Shown piece by piece: positions 52,190-62,960 of a stretch of 64,000 nt of DNA. The position numbers and the translations under genes were made by a program. Position 1 is the first letter of the stretch, and each line of letters starts with the position of its first letter. The notes under the pieces are model-generated. The model saw only the letters and a list, made by a program, of their open reading frames with translations. It was not told where the DNA came from and did not search any database. Source of the DNA: Neoarius graeffei (taxonomy: Eukaryota > Chordata > Actinopteri > Siluriformes > Ariidae); assembly GCF_027579695.1 (NCBI RefSeq), contig NC_083577.1, forward strand, positions 63,537,741 through 63,601,740. The letters run 5' to 3'.

Positions 52190-52324
52190 ATTCTGATTCT
52201 TGTAACATTAAAAAAAAAAAAAAAAAAACTGGGACAGTAAAGCACTTCCCACTTCGTAATGTTGTCATTCCTTCTCACAACACTTAAAATATGTTTAGAG
52301 AATGAAGACACAAGGTGACAGTGT

Positions 52325-53160
52325 TTCAAGGTGTGTTTTTGTTCCATTCTTCCTGCAAACAGGTCTTCAGGTATGCAACACTACAGGGCCGTTGTCATAT
52401 TTTTCATTTCAAAATTCACCACACATTCTCTATTGGGGACAGAGAGGACAGGCACCCTCTCCTTCCACAGTTGTGCCTTTGGAATATGTGCACAATATGG
52501 TTTTGCATCGTCTTTCTGACATCTTTTCCAGGGATATTTCATCCTGAAGGCAGTATATGTTGCTCCAAAATCTCAGTGTACCTTTTCTGCATTAATGCTG
52601 CCATCACAGAAGTTACCTTTGCCAAGGCCACTGACACAACCCTACACCATGACAGACCCTGGCTTTCGGACTTGTTGCTGGTAGCAGCCTGGATGGCTCT
52701 TTTCATCTTTGGTCCAGATCGCACGGTGTCCATTTCAATAAAAAAAAAAAAAGACCTGGAATACTAATTCGACTGACCACAATACACGTTTCCACTGTGT
52801 GATGGTCCATCCCAGGTGCCTCCGAGCCCAGAGAAGTCGACGGCGCTTCTGGACACAGCACAGATAAGGCTTTCTTTTTGCACAGTAAGGTTTTAAACTG
52901 CCATTTGTGGATGTAACTCTATATTGTAACACTTAAAGGTTTGTCAAAGTAATCCTGAGCCTACGTGGTTATATCAGCTATAGATGAATGATGGTTCTTG
53001 ATACAGTGCCCTTTGAGAGATCAGAGATCACGGGTGTTCAGATTAGGCTTGTGCCCTTGCCCTTTATGCGCCAAAATTCCTTCAGATTCCTTGCATCGTT
53101 TAATGATATTATGTACCATAGGGGGTGAAATATCCAAATCCCTTCCTATCTTTCTTTGAG
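52325..53160 (-). pseudogene. Tc1-like transposase remnant, first catalytic Asp lost
   Basis: Recognisable minus-strand segments: [20 protein letters not shown], then ITQWKRVLWSVELVFQ, where WSVE stands for the WSDE that holds the first catalytic Asp. Further on are ALMQKRYTEILEQHILPSG and degenerate C-terminal text. An A-tract insertion (52738-52752) and frame breaks separate them. The HTH end (CKSIF-type text, 53080-53160) is also decayed. Confidence 0.75.
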
Positions 53161-53468
53161 GAACATTGTGTTTAAAGTGCTGATGACACGTTTTTGACAT
53201 CTTGGGCGATGTTTTATAACATAAAAAGTAATTCCCGATGATCCATATATTAATTCACGAAGGCGCCTATTTTACAAGTTATGATAAAAAACGCGGCTAT
53301 TTGGGCAAATTTGACAGGGCTGCAGCACCCAGGAGACGGAGGAGGAGGAGGAGCTATATGACGTCAGCGAAAGAACCTTCCTCCTAACTTACCAGTTTAT
53401 TGTTGATGCGACAGGTGTTCAGTTTATCATTATTAGTATTATTATAATATATATAAATATAAGTTATT

Positions 53469-54038
53469 ATGCCTTCGCGTTGTGTTGCCGGCTTTTGCTC
53501 CAAAACCTACAAGGATGGGGTAAATTTATTCAAGTTTCCCAGAGATCCTGAGCTGCATGCGAAGTGGGTGAAGCAAGTCAGGCGCACTCGTGACAAGTGG
53601 GAGCCCTCACCAACATCCGTCCTGTGCTCTGAACACTTCGATTTGGATTGTTTTGACACCCTTCCCAGCTTAAAAGAATCTCTTGGATGTTCAGTTCAGC
53701 ACAAACATGTGTTACTACCATCAGCAGTGCCTACACAGTGTTGCCAGATTGGGATTTTTCCCGCACAGTTGAGCGGTTTCAAATACATTTTGGTGGGTTT
53801 TGAACATATTTTGGGCTGGAAAACGTCAGCAGTATCTGTTGCCAGATACTGCTGAAGTTTTCCAGCCCAAAATATGTTCAAAACCCACCAAAATGCACTT
53901 GAAACCGCTCAACTGGGCGGGAAACCTCCCAATCTGGCAACACTGCCAGTATTCCGGAGGGGGTCTACTAGTAGCTATGCCGGATCCAAAGACAGTCCTC
54001 CTGTCAGAACATGTGTTGTGAAACGACATAAGATAAAG
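53469..54038 (+). pseudogene. THAP-domain exon, zinc ligands intact, split by a hairpin MITE
   Basis: MPSRCVAGFCSKTYKDGVNL starts a canonical C2CH THAP zinc finger: Cys5, Cys10, Cys53 and His56 (LCSEHF), with Trp33, the P of WEP at 46 and an AVPT box at about residues 89-92. Directly after AVPT the 210-bp hairpin at 53736-53945 interrupts the frame. Text after it (PVFRRGSTSSYAGSKD, PPVRTCVVKRHKIK) continues in the same register and ends at AAG|GTACGT, a good splice donor at 54039. The THAP domain binds DNA in transposases and in host regulators. Its position inside a TTAA-flanked element argues for transposon origin. Confidence 0.85.
53736..53945. mobile_element. 210-bp hairpin MITE inserted in the THAP exon
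   Basis: CAGTGTTGCCAGATTGGGA on the left and its complement on the right, with almost the whole element a single inverted repeat (arms about 95 bp, short spacer around CAGCAGTATCTGTTGCCAGA). I find no clear TSD. The flanks are CCTACA and CCAGTA. Confidence 0.85.
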
Positions 54039-54880
54039 GTACGTAGAGCTATAGATTCTACATGATAATCATAAATGTAATCATAAAGTCGGCGTGATAT
54101 CAGTCATGTATTTGCTTGTGAAAGCTTGCGGCTTTCATGTAACTGCCGCCTAGCAACGAGAGGCAAAGGGTAAAGAGGGTAGGCTATCATAGATTCTATT
54201 CGGAAGAGATCAACACAATTCTAGACTCCCAGAAGAGGAAGAGCTAGCACTAGAGTGTTCACCGGCGTTTTCATGCGCCATTTCCATTGAATAGAACCAG
54301 AGTAGAACAGCCAGTGAACCGCAGCGTGTTCTTCCGCTGACGTCACAACATGGCCGCGAGCCACGGACCCAGTTTTCTTGCGCTGTGCAATTAAAAGTTG
54401 GATATTTGCGTAACAACAGCTTCTTTTCACGTAATTATAACAGAAATCTAACATGTTTGCCATGTTGTATAGTTTATTTAAGAAATTGCATAGAGTCATG
54501 TTTGTGTCATCAGCCCTTTAAACATTTCAATAATTTTCCCCTCATGTATTTGATGACAGACTGGAGATCTTCAGCCCATCTTTGCTCCTCAAACGCTCAG
54601 CCTTTCCTGGATACTGATCTTGTCCTAAATCATGATTATAACCACCTGTTGACATCACCTTTTTCAAATCACAGCATTATTTAATATTTTACCTCAGCGC
54701 TAGCCCTAAATTGCCCCTGTTCCAGCTTTTTTGGAACGTGTTACAGGCCTGAAATACAGGAATGGATGCATATTAACAAATGAAATGAAGCTGACCAGAC
54801 AAAACATGAAATACAAGCCAAAGTACATTTAGAAATAACTGCTCTCTTTATTTGCATTTTCCATATCGTCCCAACTTGTC

Positions 54881-55940
54881 TCTCTCTCACACACATACAC
54901 GTGCTCTACCAACTCACAGTATATAACATATGACAGATTATCTTTCAAAAGCTTTTCGTGCTCTAAGAATTAAGATGGATAGGATTACACACACACACAA
55001 TGCATCAGTACGTGTAATCGGATATGATATCCATAGGTTTTTAGCTTACAAATACATCCCATCTACTCCGACTGCACTATTCAGGTTTGTCAAAGGCACA
55101 CTGCAGCTCTTTCTACTGCTCCTGGCCAGATTCACAGCGGCTCAGGCATACACAAACACAGGTTATATATAATACATGACCACTCGACTGATCCACACGG
55201 ACTATGGGGGAGGGGAAGAGCAGAGATTATCATTTGGTCCTAAACCTGACCAGACAACCCAGGGTCTTGTTCTGATCAGACCAAAGCATCTCTTCTGTCC
55301 TCCTAATCAAAAAGAGCGTTTCACCATCTGCCTCATTGGTGATGAGAACCTCTCCCTTTGCACTGCCAGCTCCAAAGCCTCGACAAACACTGAAAAACAT
55401 CAAGACATCAGTTCAGTGTTGTGCCTGAAGAGAATCAGACGAAAATACAATGCAAGGCGATGGATTATGGTAGACTATAGGTAGTTCCAAACCATACCGG
55501 ATTTGAACAGAAACCGTTTTCTTGATTAAAAACAAGTCTAAAATACAAATTTTATGCTTTAAAGATGGACTCCTGGACATGTGACTCAGTTTTTCTGGCA
55601 CGGAGTGCACTGTGTCTCTTCACATCTTAAATTTGGGACAGGAACACCACCAACACATGAAAACTGACATTTAGTGTGCACCTCTTGCTGACCTCAGAAT
55701 TCTGACAAAATAGATGCAAACCAGCAGAAAAATCAAGCTATGGGAGAAAACCACCTAAGCTTTAAGAAGCAAAAAGTTTCTCTACCACCTTTCTTGCCAA
55801 ACGTGCTCGGAATCGGCTTCTGAATGCCACAAAAGAAACAAAAAACAAACAAATATTCACTCCATCGTTGACTTTGAATCCACGATGCCGTGTGCCTCCC
55901 ATGGCCGGGAGTACAAGAAAGCAAAACTGGCCGTGCTCTC
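54881..55940. other. Non-coding, no gene recognised
   Basis: Several frames of 60-110 codons occur, none with a motif or splice context I can support. Confidence 0.5.
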
Positions 55941-55943
55941 TGA

Positions 55944-56451
55944 TACCCCTTTTCCACCAAATCAGTTCCAGGGCTGGTTCGGGGCCAGTGCTGGTGCTGG
56001 TTCACAACTCGTTCAACTTGCGAGCCAGCTGAGAACCAGTTTGCTTTTCCATAGCTCGCGGTGCTAAGGGAAGCCACGTCATTACGTCGCTGTATACGTC
56101 GCTACGTTTGCATAAACCTTGGCGCGAATATCGAAGCAAAAACAACACGGAAGAAGCAACAGCAGCAGCAACAATAATAATGCATGACTTCGCGTTTGTA
56201 CAGCTGCTGCTTCTCGTCGCTTAATAATGGCGATCTTTTGCGGTCTTGTTATTGTTGTTGGTCTTAACAACTCTGCCCCCCCGCTGACGTAAACGGTTCT
56301 TTCCTCTGGCCCAGCAAAGAGCTGGTGCTAGCCTGGAACTGGTTTTTCTGGCCCCAGAGCCAGTTCTTTGTCAGTGGAAACAGAAAACCCGGTTCCAAAT
56401 TAAGCACTGGCCCCGAACCAGCCCTGGAACTGCTTTGGTGGAAAAGGGGCA
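55944..56451. mobile_element. Harbinger-type MITE, 508 bp, ~48-bp TIRs
   Basis: Left TACCCCTTTTCCACCAAATC and right GGTGGAAAAGGGGCA are inverted ends, with inverted homology continuing through CAGTTCCAGGGCTGGTTCGG. TGA on both sides (55941-55943, 56452-56454) is a candidate 3-bp TSD. The CCTTTTCCAC terminus resembles the ends at 41747 and 45350. Confidence 0.8.
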
Positions 56452-56454
56452 TGA

Positions 56455-56770
56455 GTAGGAGACATGGCATACTCTCTCTCTGCTGTCAGTGTGACACTGG
56501 CCGAGTGTGGACATCCTTGAGCTCAAGTATGTGGAAGAGCATGTTCGTTTGAATGAGTTATGCCGCCCTGTGATGCATGAGCAGCAGTCTGAAAAGATGT
56601 AGAGGCTGGTTTCATGGGTCAGTTTGTAGCAGTCGTGTGATCAGGGAGACTTAGGGAACAGACTTGAGTTAGTTATCTAGTGGGTGGGACTTGGGGAGGA
56701 AAAAACAGGGAACAGCATTCTCAGAATCCTGATGGAACGTTAGAAATATGTAAAATGGTTACAAAATAAC
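56455..56770. other. Non-coding, no gene recognised
   Basis: No identifiable features. Confidence 0.5.
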
Positions 56771-57303
56771 TACACACTCAGAAAATAAAGTGCATTACTG
56801 TACCTTCAGGGGTACAAGGGCTCGTCATTGGAGCAGTACCCTCTAGGGTATTTGTACCCTTTATTTACAGGTGGCACGGTGGTGTAGTGGTTAGCACCAT
56901 CACCTTACATCAAGAAGGTTCTGGGTTTGAGCCCAGTGGTCAACAGGGGCCTTTCTATCTATGTGGAGTTTGCAGTTAGGTTAACATGGGGCAGCTATGG
57001 CCTGAGGTTGGGCTGAAGTGCCCTTGAGCAAGGGCACCTAACCCACAACTGCTCCCTGGGTACTGTAACATAGCTGCCCACTGCTCTGGGTGCGCGCGCA
57101 CGTGTGTGTTCACTGCTTCAGATGGGTTAAATTTCACTGTGTGACAAATAAATGCTTCTTGGGAACATGCATGTACCCTTTTGGCCCTAACAAAAAGTAT
57201 ACTTGAGGTCCAACAATGAGCCCTAGGGGGTACAATAGTGTAGACTGTACCTTGGGGGACAGAAACAGTCTCCTACCGTACCCCAGTTTCTGACAGTGTA
57301 GAT
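56771..57303. mobile_element. Small TIR repeat hosting a SINE
   Basis: The outer text CTACACACTCAGAAAATAAA on the left and GTTTCTGACAGTGTAG on the right is an imperfect inverted pair. The interior repeats GGGTAC/GTACCC units (ACCTTCAGGGGTACAAGGGC, CTAGGGGGTACAATAGTG). The SINE at 56872-57160 splits it. Confidence 0.7.
56872..57160 (+). mobile_element. tRNA-Val-like SINE with tail-type B
   Basis: The standard head (GGCACGGTGGTGTAGTGG) is joined to the B body: CCTTGAGCAAGGGCACCTAA, AACTGCTCCCTGGGTACTGT, GCTGCCCACTGCTCTGGGTG, CTTCAGATGGGTTAAATTTC, then AATAAATGCTTCTT. A clean example of the chimeric structure. Confidence 0.88.
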
Positions 57304-58197
57304 AAATATAGCTTTGCTCTGCACTAGTGTATGCATGCACTTTTCGGGGGGGGGGAATGAGACAAACCACAGATTAGCCATACAGCAAGCTTGTAGTACC
57401 AGAGTCCAGGACTTGGACTCGAATCCGACTTGTGCCCTAATTTTAAGGACTCGTGACTTGACTTGGACTTGAGCACTGATGACTCGGACTCGTGCATTAA
57501 CTGCATTCGAACTCATAAAACGGAGATGAGGACTCAGATTTTTTCTTTACTTTTTCTAACATGCCATAATTTGGCATAAGATATAATCAACGTTAAATTT
57601 TTGCACTAATTTCGTGCAAGTGTGTCACATCTGTGCATCTTGGCACATGCATCAGATAGACTCTCAGGCGTGCTCCGGACAGCATGCATGCGCCAAGCAG
57701 ACTCTTGCGCGTGCGCCGTAAATGACTCGCACTTGCACAGGATTAAAGCGCAATCAGCACACCTACATAAAAACTGAAAGCACACTTACTTTGCGAAGTA
57801 TTGAGTTGCATTGCTGACACATTACTGATCCTTATTTGGTTTCCTGATCCCCGATTTCCTGTTTCTCGTCTTTGATTCCGCCGAGTCTACAATAGCCCGT
57901 TTGTGCCTCGCTCGACCTATTGCCCGTCTCACTGTTTTACAGTTTTGCCTGCCATTCTGGATCGTTTACCCGTCTTCACTTGTATTAATAAACACAACCA
58001 TCTCTGACAGAATGCTTCACACTCCCTGACAGAGAGAACGTACATTCACCTGTTCATACGTCATGTTCAGGAACAAACTAACGTTAGTGGCACTAAAACA
58101 GCCACCGTCAAATGGTGCGGTTGGAGTCTTGTTCTCAAACTCGACTCGAAATCAATAGTGGACTTGACTTGGACTCGGCTAGAAATTTTTTTTTAGT
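57304..58197. other. Non-coding; GGACTCG-rich repeat flanks
   Basis: Two stretches (57400-57540 and 58120-58190) are dominated by GACTTGGACTCG-type units. They resume after the Harbinger at 60470 (GGACTTGAACACTGAGGACT), so an older repeat brackets it. No coding signal. Confidence 0.5.
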
Positions 58198-58546
58198 GAC
58201 CAGGGGCCTCATGTACAAAGACCTGCGTGGATTTCCCACTAAATATGTGCGCACGTCAAAATCGGGAAATTTGCGTACGACCAAAAAAATCCGGATGTAT
58301 CAATCAGTGCGTACGAAGGTTTCCACGCACTCTCCTGTTGTACATCCCAATCAACGTGGAATTCGGCGCACATGCACGAGCCCCGTTCCCCGCCCCGTCT
58401 CCTCCCTCAATTATTCCACACTGAATATGTTAATTAGTATAAATAGACCTGCAGTAAGGCCCGCGTTAGGTAAAAGACATGGCAACTTTTACTAACGCGT
58501 TAATGTTAATTAAATGTTAGAAATCTCGCGTTAATCAAATTAACAT

Positions 58547-58921
58547 CTCTCATCTCATTATCTCTAGCCGCTTTATCCTGTTCTACAGGGTCGCAGGCAA
58601 GCTGGAGCCTATCCCAGCTGACTACGGGCGAAAGGCGGGGTACACCCTAGACAAGTCGCCAGGTCATCACAGGGCTGACACATAGACACAGACAACCATT
58701 CACACTCACATTCACACCTACGGTCAATTTAGAGTCACCAGTTAACCTAACCTGCATGTCTTTGGACTGTGGGGGAAACCGGAGCACCCGGAGGAAACCC
58801 ACGCAGACACGGGGAGAACATGCAAACTCCACACAGAAAGGCCCTCGCCGGCCACGGGGCTTGAACCCGGACCTTCTTGCTGTGAGGCGACAGCGCTAAC
58901 CACTACACCACCGTGCCGCCC
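58547..58921 (-). mobile_element. tRNA-Val-like SINE inside the Harbinger element, 12-bp TSD
   Basis: TCAAATTAACAT at 58535-58546 and 58922-58933. Near consensus. Confidence 0.96.
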
Positions 58922-59367
58922 TCAAATTAACATTTAACATTTATTATTAACATTTAACATTAACATTTATTCGCGTTAATCCCTGCCTTTAGCACAGTGT
59001 AATAGAATTCACATACATCACTTAATTGTTCTGTCACCTCCAATTAAAGTGATGTTCAAAGTGTATGCTATGAGACATGCAACGGTCACTGATTGTATGC
59101 CACTGAATGTGAATGTAGCCTATACCAAGATAACGGTATGATTCGCATCGTCCGCAGTGCCTGCGCCACAATGAGTGTCTATTTGAGTTACATGGGTTTT
59201 GAAAACAAAAAAAAAACACCTTTAGTGCTCTAATGTGTACATTTTTTCGGGGACACCCTGTATTTGAGGAAATGTCTTCCTCTCTTAGTAGGCCCAATAT
59301 TCCTAGCCACATGTAACCAGAAATAAAACATGTGCACATATTTTCCACAATAGGATTTTAATGACAA

Positions 59368-59652
59368 ATGTATTCTAGCAGGGTGCCAGGGAACAACAGG
59401 AGGCCCCCAGTCCATCCCACCCGAGCAGGAAGAGGACCCCCAGCCGAGCGGATCCAGCGTCACTGTCACCTGCCCCCCTTCTCCACCGCCTGCCCCTGTC
59501 GTCGGGTCCACAGGCCGGGTGAGACACGCGCGGTCCTTGAGTCGCAGGGGGAAATTTTAAAGGGGATAGAGGCGATTAACGACAATCTCAAGGGAATCCG
59601 CGAGGAATTGAAGGAACTGAATAACACGTTAAAAGAATATCTTAAAAAATGA
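59368..59652 (+). pseudogene. Harbinger Myb/SANT-like protein, C-terminal part
   Basis: After a Pro/Arg-rich linker, ETRAVLESQGEILKGIEAIN is followed by DNLKGIREELKELNNTLKEY and LKK. This helical, Leu-rich ending is typical of the Myb-like accessory protein of fish Harbinger elements, which brings the transposase to DNA. The Myb/SANT tri-helix itself is not present upstream, so the ORF is 5'-deleted. Confidence 0.65.
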
Positions 59653-59685
59653 ATGGTGTCCCGTGTCCCGTCTGTCCTTACCTTT

Positions 59686-59925
59686 TCACATTGTGGCTAT
59701 TAAGCGCTGCCGGATTTGTATTCCATGTCGCTGTGGCACCTCGTTGTGAGGCCCAGGGTCTGGGTCCTCCAGCAGGTCTCGCTCCATTATTGGCACGCCG
59801 TGCCGCTGCGCCACATTGTGTAACACGCCACACACCGCGGTTGTGTCTGATTTGTACGCACTTGGAAATCGTTTCATATACTGATCTTGGTAATTATGTG
59901 ATAAGGCTACCCCACGCAACATCAA
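59686..59925 (-). pseudogene. Harbinger transposase C-terminus
   Basis: The frame reads RFPSAYKSDTTAVCGVLHNV, AQRHGVPIMERDLLEDP and HGIQIRQRLIATM. 'C-g-v-L-H-N' after the last catalytic region followed by 'R-x-x-l-I' is the standard ending of HARBI1-like DDE transposases. The catalytic DDE residues lie upstream and are deleted. It converges on the Myb-like ORF with a gap of about 33 bp. Confidence 0.78.
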
Positions 59926-60881
59926 CTAATAATATTTCAGTCTGACACTTCGCGGCAAATGCGCGAGGAAGATCTATTAAGCTAGCTGCAATGCATGGTC
60001 CTGCATGTGCATTCTTTAATTTAATTAATTAACCAATAGTCAATGGGAATAATATCGAAATGATATTGCTGGGGTTTCTCATTTCCCGTAATTACAATAT
60101 GGAAGGGATGGTTGAAGGATCTGTTGGCATTTACCCAACAGTCTCGCATTATGTGTCTCGACAATGTCGTATGACTGACATACATTTCAATTCACGCATC
60201 CTGATGTTCCGATGCATTTTTGGATGCCTCTTATCGCCATGTCATGACTCTTGACCGAGTAGGCCTAAATGTAGTTGCGTTGCTTTGCCTCCAAGTGTCG
60301 CCAAGTACCAAGATGCACCAGAAATGTGCGTACGCCAGCTGTGAGGTTTGCGTAGAGTACCGCACTTTTCCACGCCAAGTCAATCTTTGTACATACGAAT
60401 GTTTGCGCAGAAAGTGACGTACGTAGCTTTTTTGTGCGTACGCAAGCTTTGTACATGAGGCCCCTGGACTTGAACACTGAGGACTCGAGACTACAATACA
60501 CCTTTATTAATTCTCCCAAATGGGTATTTCAGAATTAATTTACATGAAGGTTAATATTAAAATAAAGAAAACTACATCCTTAATTAAAATATATTAAAAT
60601 TATATAGTACTAGAATAAATGATGTAAAATAATAATATACGCATATGTACAAAATTAAAATCAGCATCTTTTCAGTTCTTGTATTGCTTGCCTCTTGAAC
60701 TGAGTGAGTGCTGTAGCGTTCCTTACTTCCGGTGATGATTCATTAAAAGAATTTATGGCTCTGAAGAAAAAGGCGCGCTGCGCTGTTGCAGTGAGGCACT
60801 TAGGTACATTTAAGAGATCCTTGCGTCTGGTATTATACCTATGAACGTCAGAACGTTTGGTAAGCCTTGTACTTACAGGAG

Positions 60882-61740
60882 ATACGCAGAACCTTTATTT
60901 TTAAATACATTTCTGAGTGAATAGCATCTCCATCCTTGACTCTTGTATGCTGCATAAATGGGAATTAAAAAATATATATTTGGAGTTAAAATCAACCACA
61001 AAGTTGGCATTGGAGCTGCCCCGCTCAGCCAACCAGCCCTGAGTGCGTGACGTCACAGCAGGAACCGGTTTTAAGGCCGAGGCCTTTGACAGCTATAGAC
61101 CAAAGTCATATAAATAAACATTTATGGTGAAAGTAAGAAATACCGTTACCGACTGGCTCAACTAAGACTGATTTATTTATTTATGAATGAAGTCAAATAA
61201 ATATACACTTTCCTTTTCTTTAACTGTTGGTACTGCACCCTTTTTCAATACGGGCTTATAGCCAACGCTCCTCAACAGATCAGAGGTCTCGTACAAGTCT
61301 TCAGTAAAATGTGCAGAGCAGAGGAGAGACCGCTTCGTAGGCGCCCAATGTGCCCGTGAACTTCTCGCAAAACGCGTCCAAATCTTTGCAGTTTGAACAT
61401 TCTTGGGCCATGAATGCAACATAAATCCACCTTCTGTGGTGTTGCTGCACCTGCCAGCAAAACATCTATGTGGCATGGTGATAAATTAGCTCAAAATAGA
61501 GGATCGGAGTTGCAGTCAGCTCTGTGTTTTAGCATAGCGGAAATGACGATGAGACCGATAGACTTCCTGTTGTGACGTTACGGACGTCAAGGCCATTCAC
61601 TCAGACCGCTACCTATATAAATCACTTGAATTATAAAATTTACAATATTAGATTTATTGTTAATGCTTAAAACTATTCCTGTGCCATTCTCGAGGTCTCA
61701 AGGCATTTATAAACGAAAGTGAGGCCATGGCTCTGCGTAT
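60882..61740 (-). mobile_element. THAP-domain DNA transposon, copy 2, internally deleted
   Basis: Ends ATACGCAGAACC (60882) and, inverted, ATACGCAGAGCC (61740). A TA lies at each terminus, possibly the TSD. It shares both flanks and the THAP exon with 20740-22610 but lacks about 1 kb of the interior, breaking right after the THAP exon. The two-copy comparison defines the element's limits. Confidence 0.82.
61177..61476 (-). pseudogene. THAP-domain exon with intact zinc ligands
   Basis: MPHRCFAGRCSNTTEGGFML begins a THAP domain with Cys5, Cys10, Cys53 and His56 (LLCSAHF), the conserved Trp33 and P46 positions and a GAVPT box. The frame then runs through VKEKESVY into deletion-junction sequence and stops. 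The domain is open and could be translated, but no transposase follows. ISL2EU-type and Kolobok-type elements both use THAP domains. The TIR here (ATACGCAGARCC) differs from that at 53176, so these are two separate THAP-bearing families. Confidence 0.8.
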
Positions 61741-62231
61741 ATGCTTTAAGTAGTTAGGTGCCAAGTTATTTAAACATTTAAAACCAGATTAACATCGCAC
61801 AGGCGTAACATTATCTACAGTCAGCCAACCAAGCTCATTTAGTATAGGAGAAATCTGGTCATATTTTCTAGTATTAGTAAAGTATTCGTGCAGCAAAGTT
61901 TTGCATAAGTTGCAGCTTGTGGATGTTTTGTTTGAAAAGTTCCAAACCAGATCGTAGAGCAGTACATCAATTTGCTAAAGACAAGAGAGTTCAAAATTAC
62001 ATACAAAACTTCTTTGGAGAATAAGTGACGGACCCTACTTATTTGACGTAGACTAGACAAAAGTGATGAAGACAGTGCAGAAATATGATCAGTAAAAGTC
62101 AGGCTGGAGTCCAGTATAACGCCCAGATCTCTTGCGGATGGTATGGGTGTTAGCTGTTTGCCCAGGAAGGGTAATGTGACGTCAGATAGACTCAACTCCA
62201 ACACTGCCATACAGCATCGTTCAAAAAGTAA

Positions 62232-62879
62232 GGGTGTTTTCACACCTGGTCCCCTTTAAAGGAACCGGACTCGGTCCTCTTTAAGTGGACCAAAAAGTGG
62301 ACCAACAGAAAAAGAACTCAGTTCTTTGTGTTCACACTGTGAATTTATTACAAAGAGGACTGGGTTCTCTTTCTGGTCCAGTTAAGCTTTGATGGGGCCT
62401 CAGTCCTCTTTCTGTTCACACCAGGTCCTCTAGAGCCCTCAGACCCCCAGTGCACGGAATTCTGGGTAATTTTCTCTTGAATCAAAATGTCTGCTGCCAT
62501 GCTCACTTTTTTATTGTGGCCGACTCATCAGTCAGTCATCAGTTCAGAGAACTGTAAAGCGGCTGTGGTAAGTTCCAAAAGGAAGTTGAGTTTCCCTGCT
62601 CCAGTCACGTGACCAACTACGGCAAACGAAGAAGGTTAAACTACAGTGAAAAAGGCGAAGTGAACCCGGTGCGCTTTTTGTTCACAATGCGCAGATTAGG
62701 CGAACCGTACCGTTGATTTTTAGCAAACCGTACTGAGACCACCTCCTGAGGTGGTCTCAGTTCGGTTCGCTTTAAACGGGTCTGGGTACGGTTGGAGTGT
62801 TCACATATGTGCAAAAAATGCTGAGTCATCGATCTGAGTTCGGTTAGATGGCTGAAAGGGACCAAGTGTGAAAACACCC
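62232..62879. mobile_element. Harbinger-type MITE, 648 bp, TAA TSD
   Basis: GGGTGTTTTCACACCTGGTC on the left and AAGTGTGAAAACACCC on the right, with TAA at 62229-62231 and 62880-62882. The interior is rich in GGWCC/GGACC motifs in both orientations. It breaks the LINE ORF between ELLFER-type text. Confidence 0.85.
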
Positions 62880-62960
62880 TAATTCACTGAAAGCCCTGTT
62901 GGTATTCATAGCTTTGGTTGAGACTTGAAACACTACAATGTCTTCCAATCCAAATGTATC

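Larger units (their letters stand above)
53176..54517 (+). mobile_element. TTAA-flanked THAP element (Kolobok-like), 1.34 kb
   Basis: Ends AGTGCTGATGACAC and (inverted) AGGGCTGATGACAC, with TTAA at 53172-53175 and 54518-54521. It carries a THAP exon at 53469-54038 with a plausible splice donor. Kolobok transposons are known to duplicate TTAA and to encode THAP-containing proteins, which fits. No DDE transposase domain is present, so this is an internally deleted copy. Confidence 0.8.
52213..54880 (-). mobile_element. Decayed Tc1-like element interrupted by a THAP element
   Basis: The left end is near AACTGGGACAGTAAAGCACT and the right end near CATATCGTCCCAACTT (54866-54881), with TTGCCCCTGTTCCAGCTTTT at 54712 as the inner TIR landmark. 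It is related to 16657 and 18703 but strongly diverged. The N-terminal half of the transposase is displaced by the 1.3-kb TTAA-flanked THAP element. Confidence 0.75.
58201..60466. mobile_element. PIF/Harbinger element with two convergent ORF remnants, 20-bp TIR
   Basis: Perfect 20-bp ends CAGGGGCCTCATGTACAAAG and complement, with GAC directly outside both (58198-58200, 60467-60469), a 3-bp duplication. It contains a Myb-like ORF tail on plus (59368-59652) and a transposase C-terminus on minus (59686-59925). This is the two-gene arrangement known for Harbinger transposons. A SINE (58547-58921) lies in the left half. GCGTACG motifs cluster near both ends. Confidence 0.88.
60500..62960 (-). mobile_element. 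LINE copy split by a THAP element and a MITE
   Basis: On the minus strand the reverse-transcriptase C-terminal part runs SELLFERCCM | AVLELSLSDV, ARDLGVILDSSLTFTDHIS, then LCDVNL and LAPNYL-like text. After the THAP element (60882-61740) it ends with HRYNTRRKDLLNVPKCLTAT, AQRAFFFRAINSFN and ALTQFKRQAIQELKR. The 3' UTR runs to about 60500. The first break is the MITE at 62232-62879. Confidence 0.8.
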
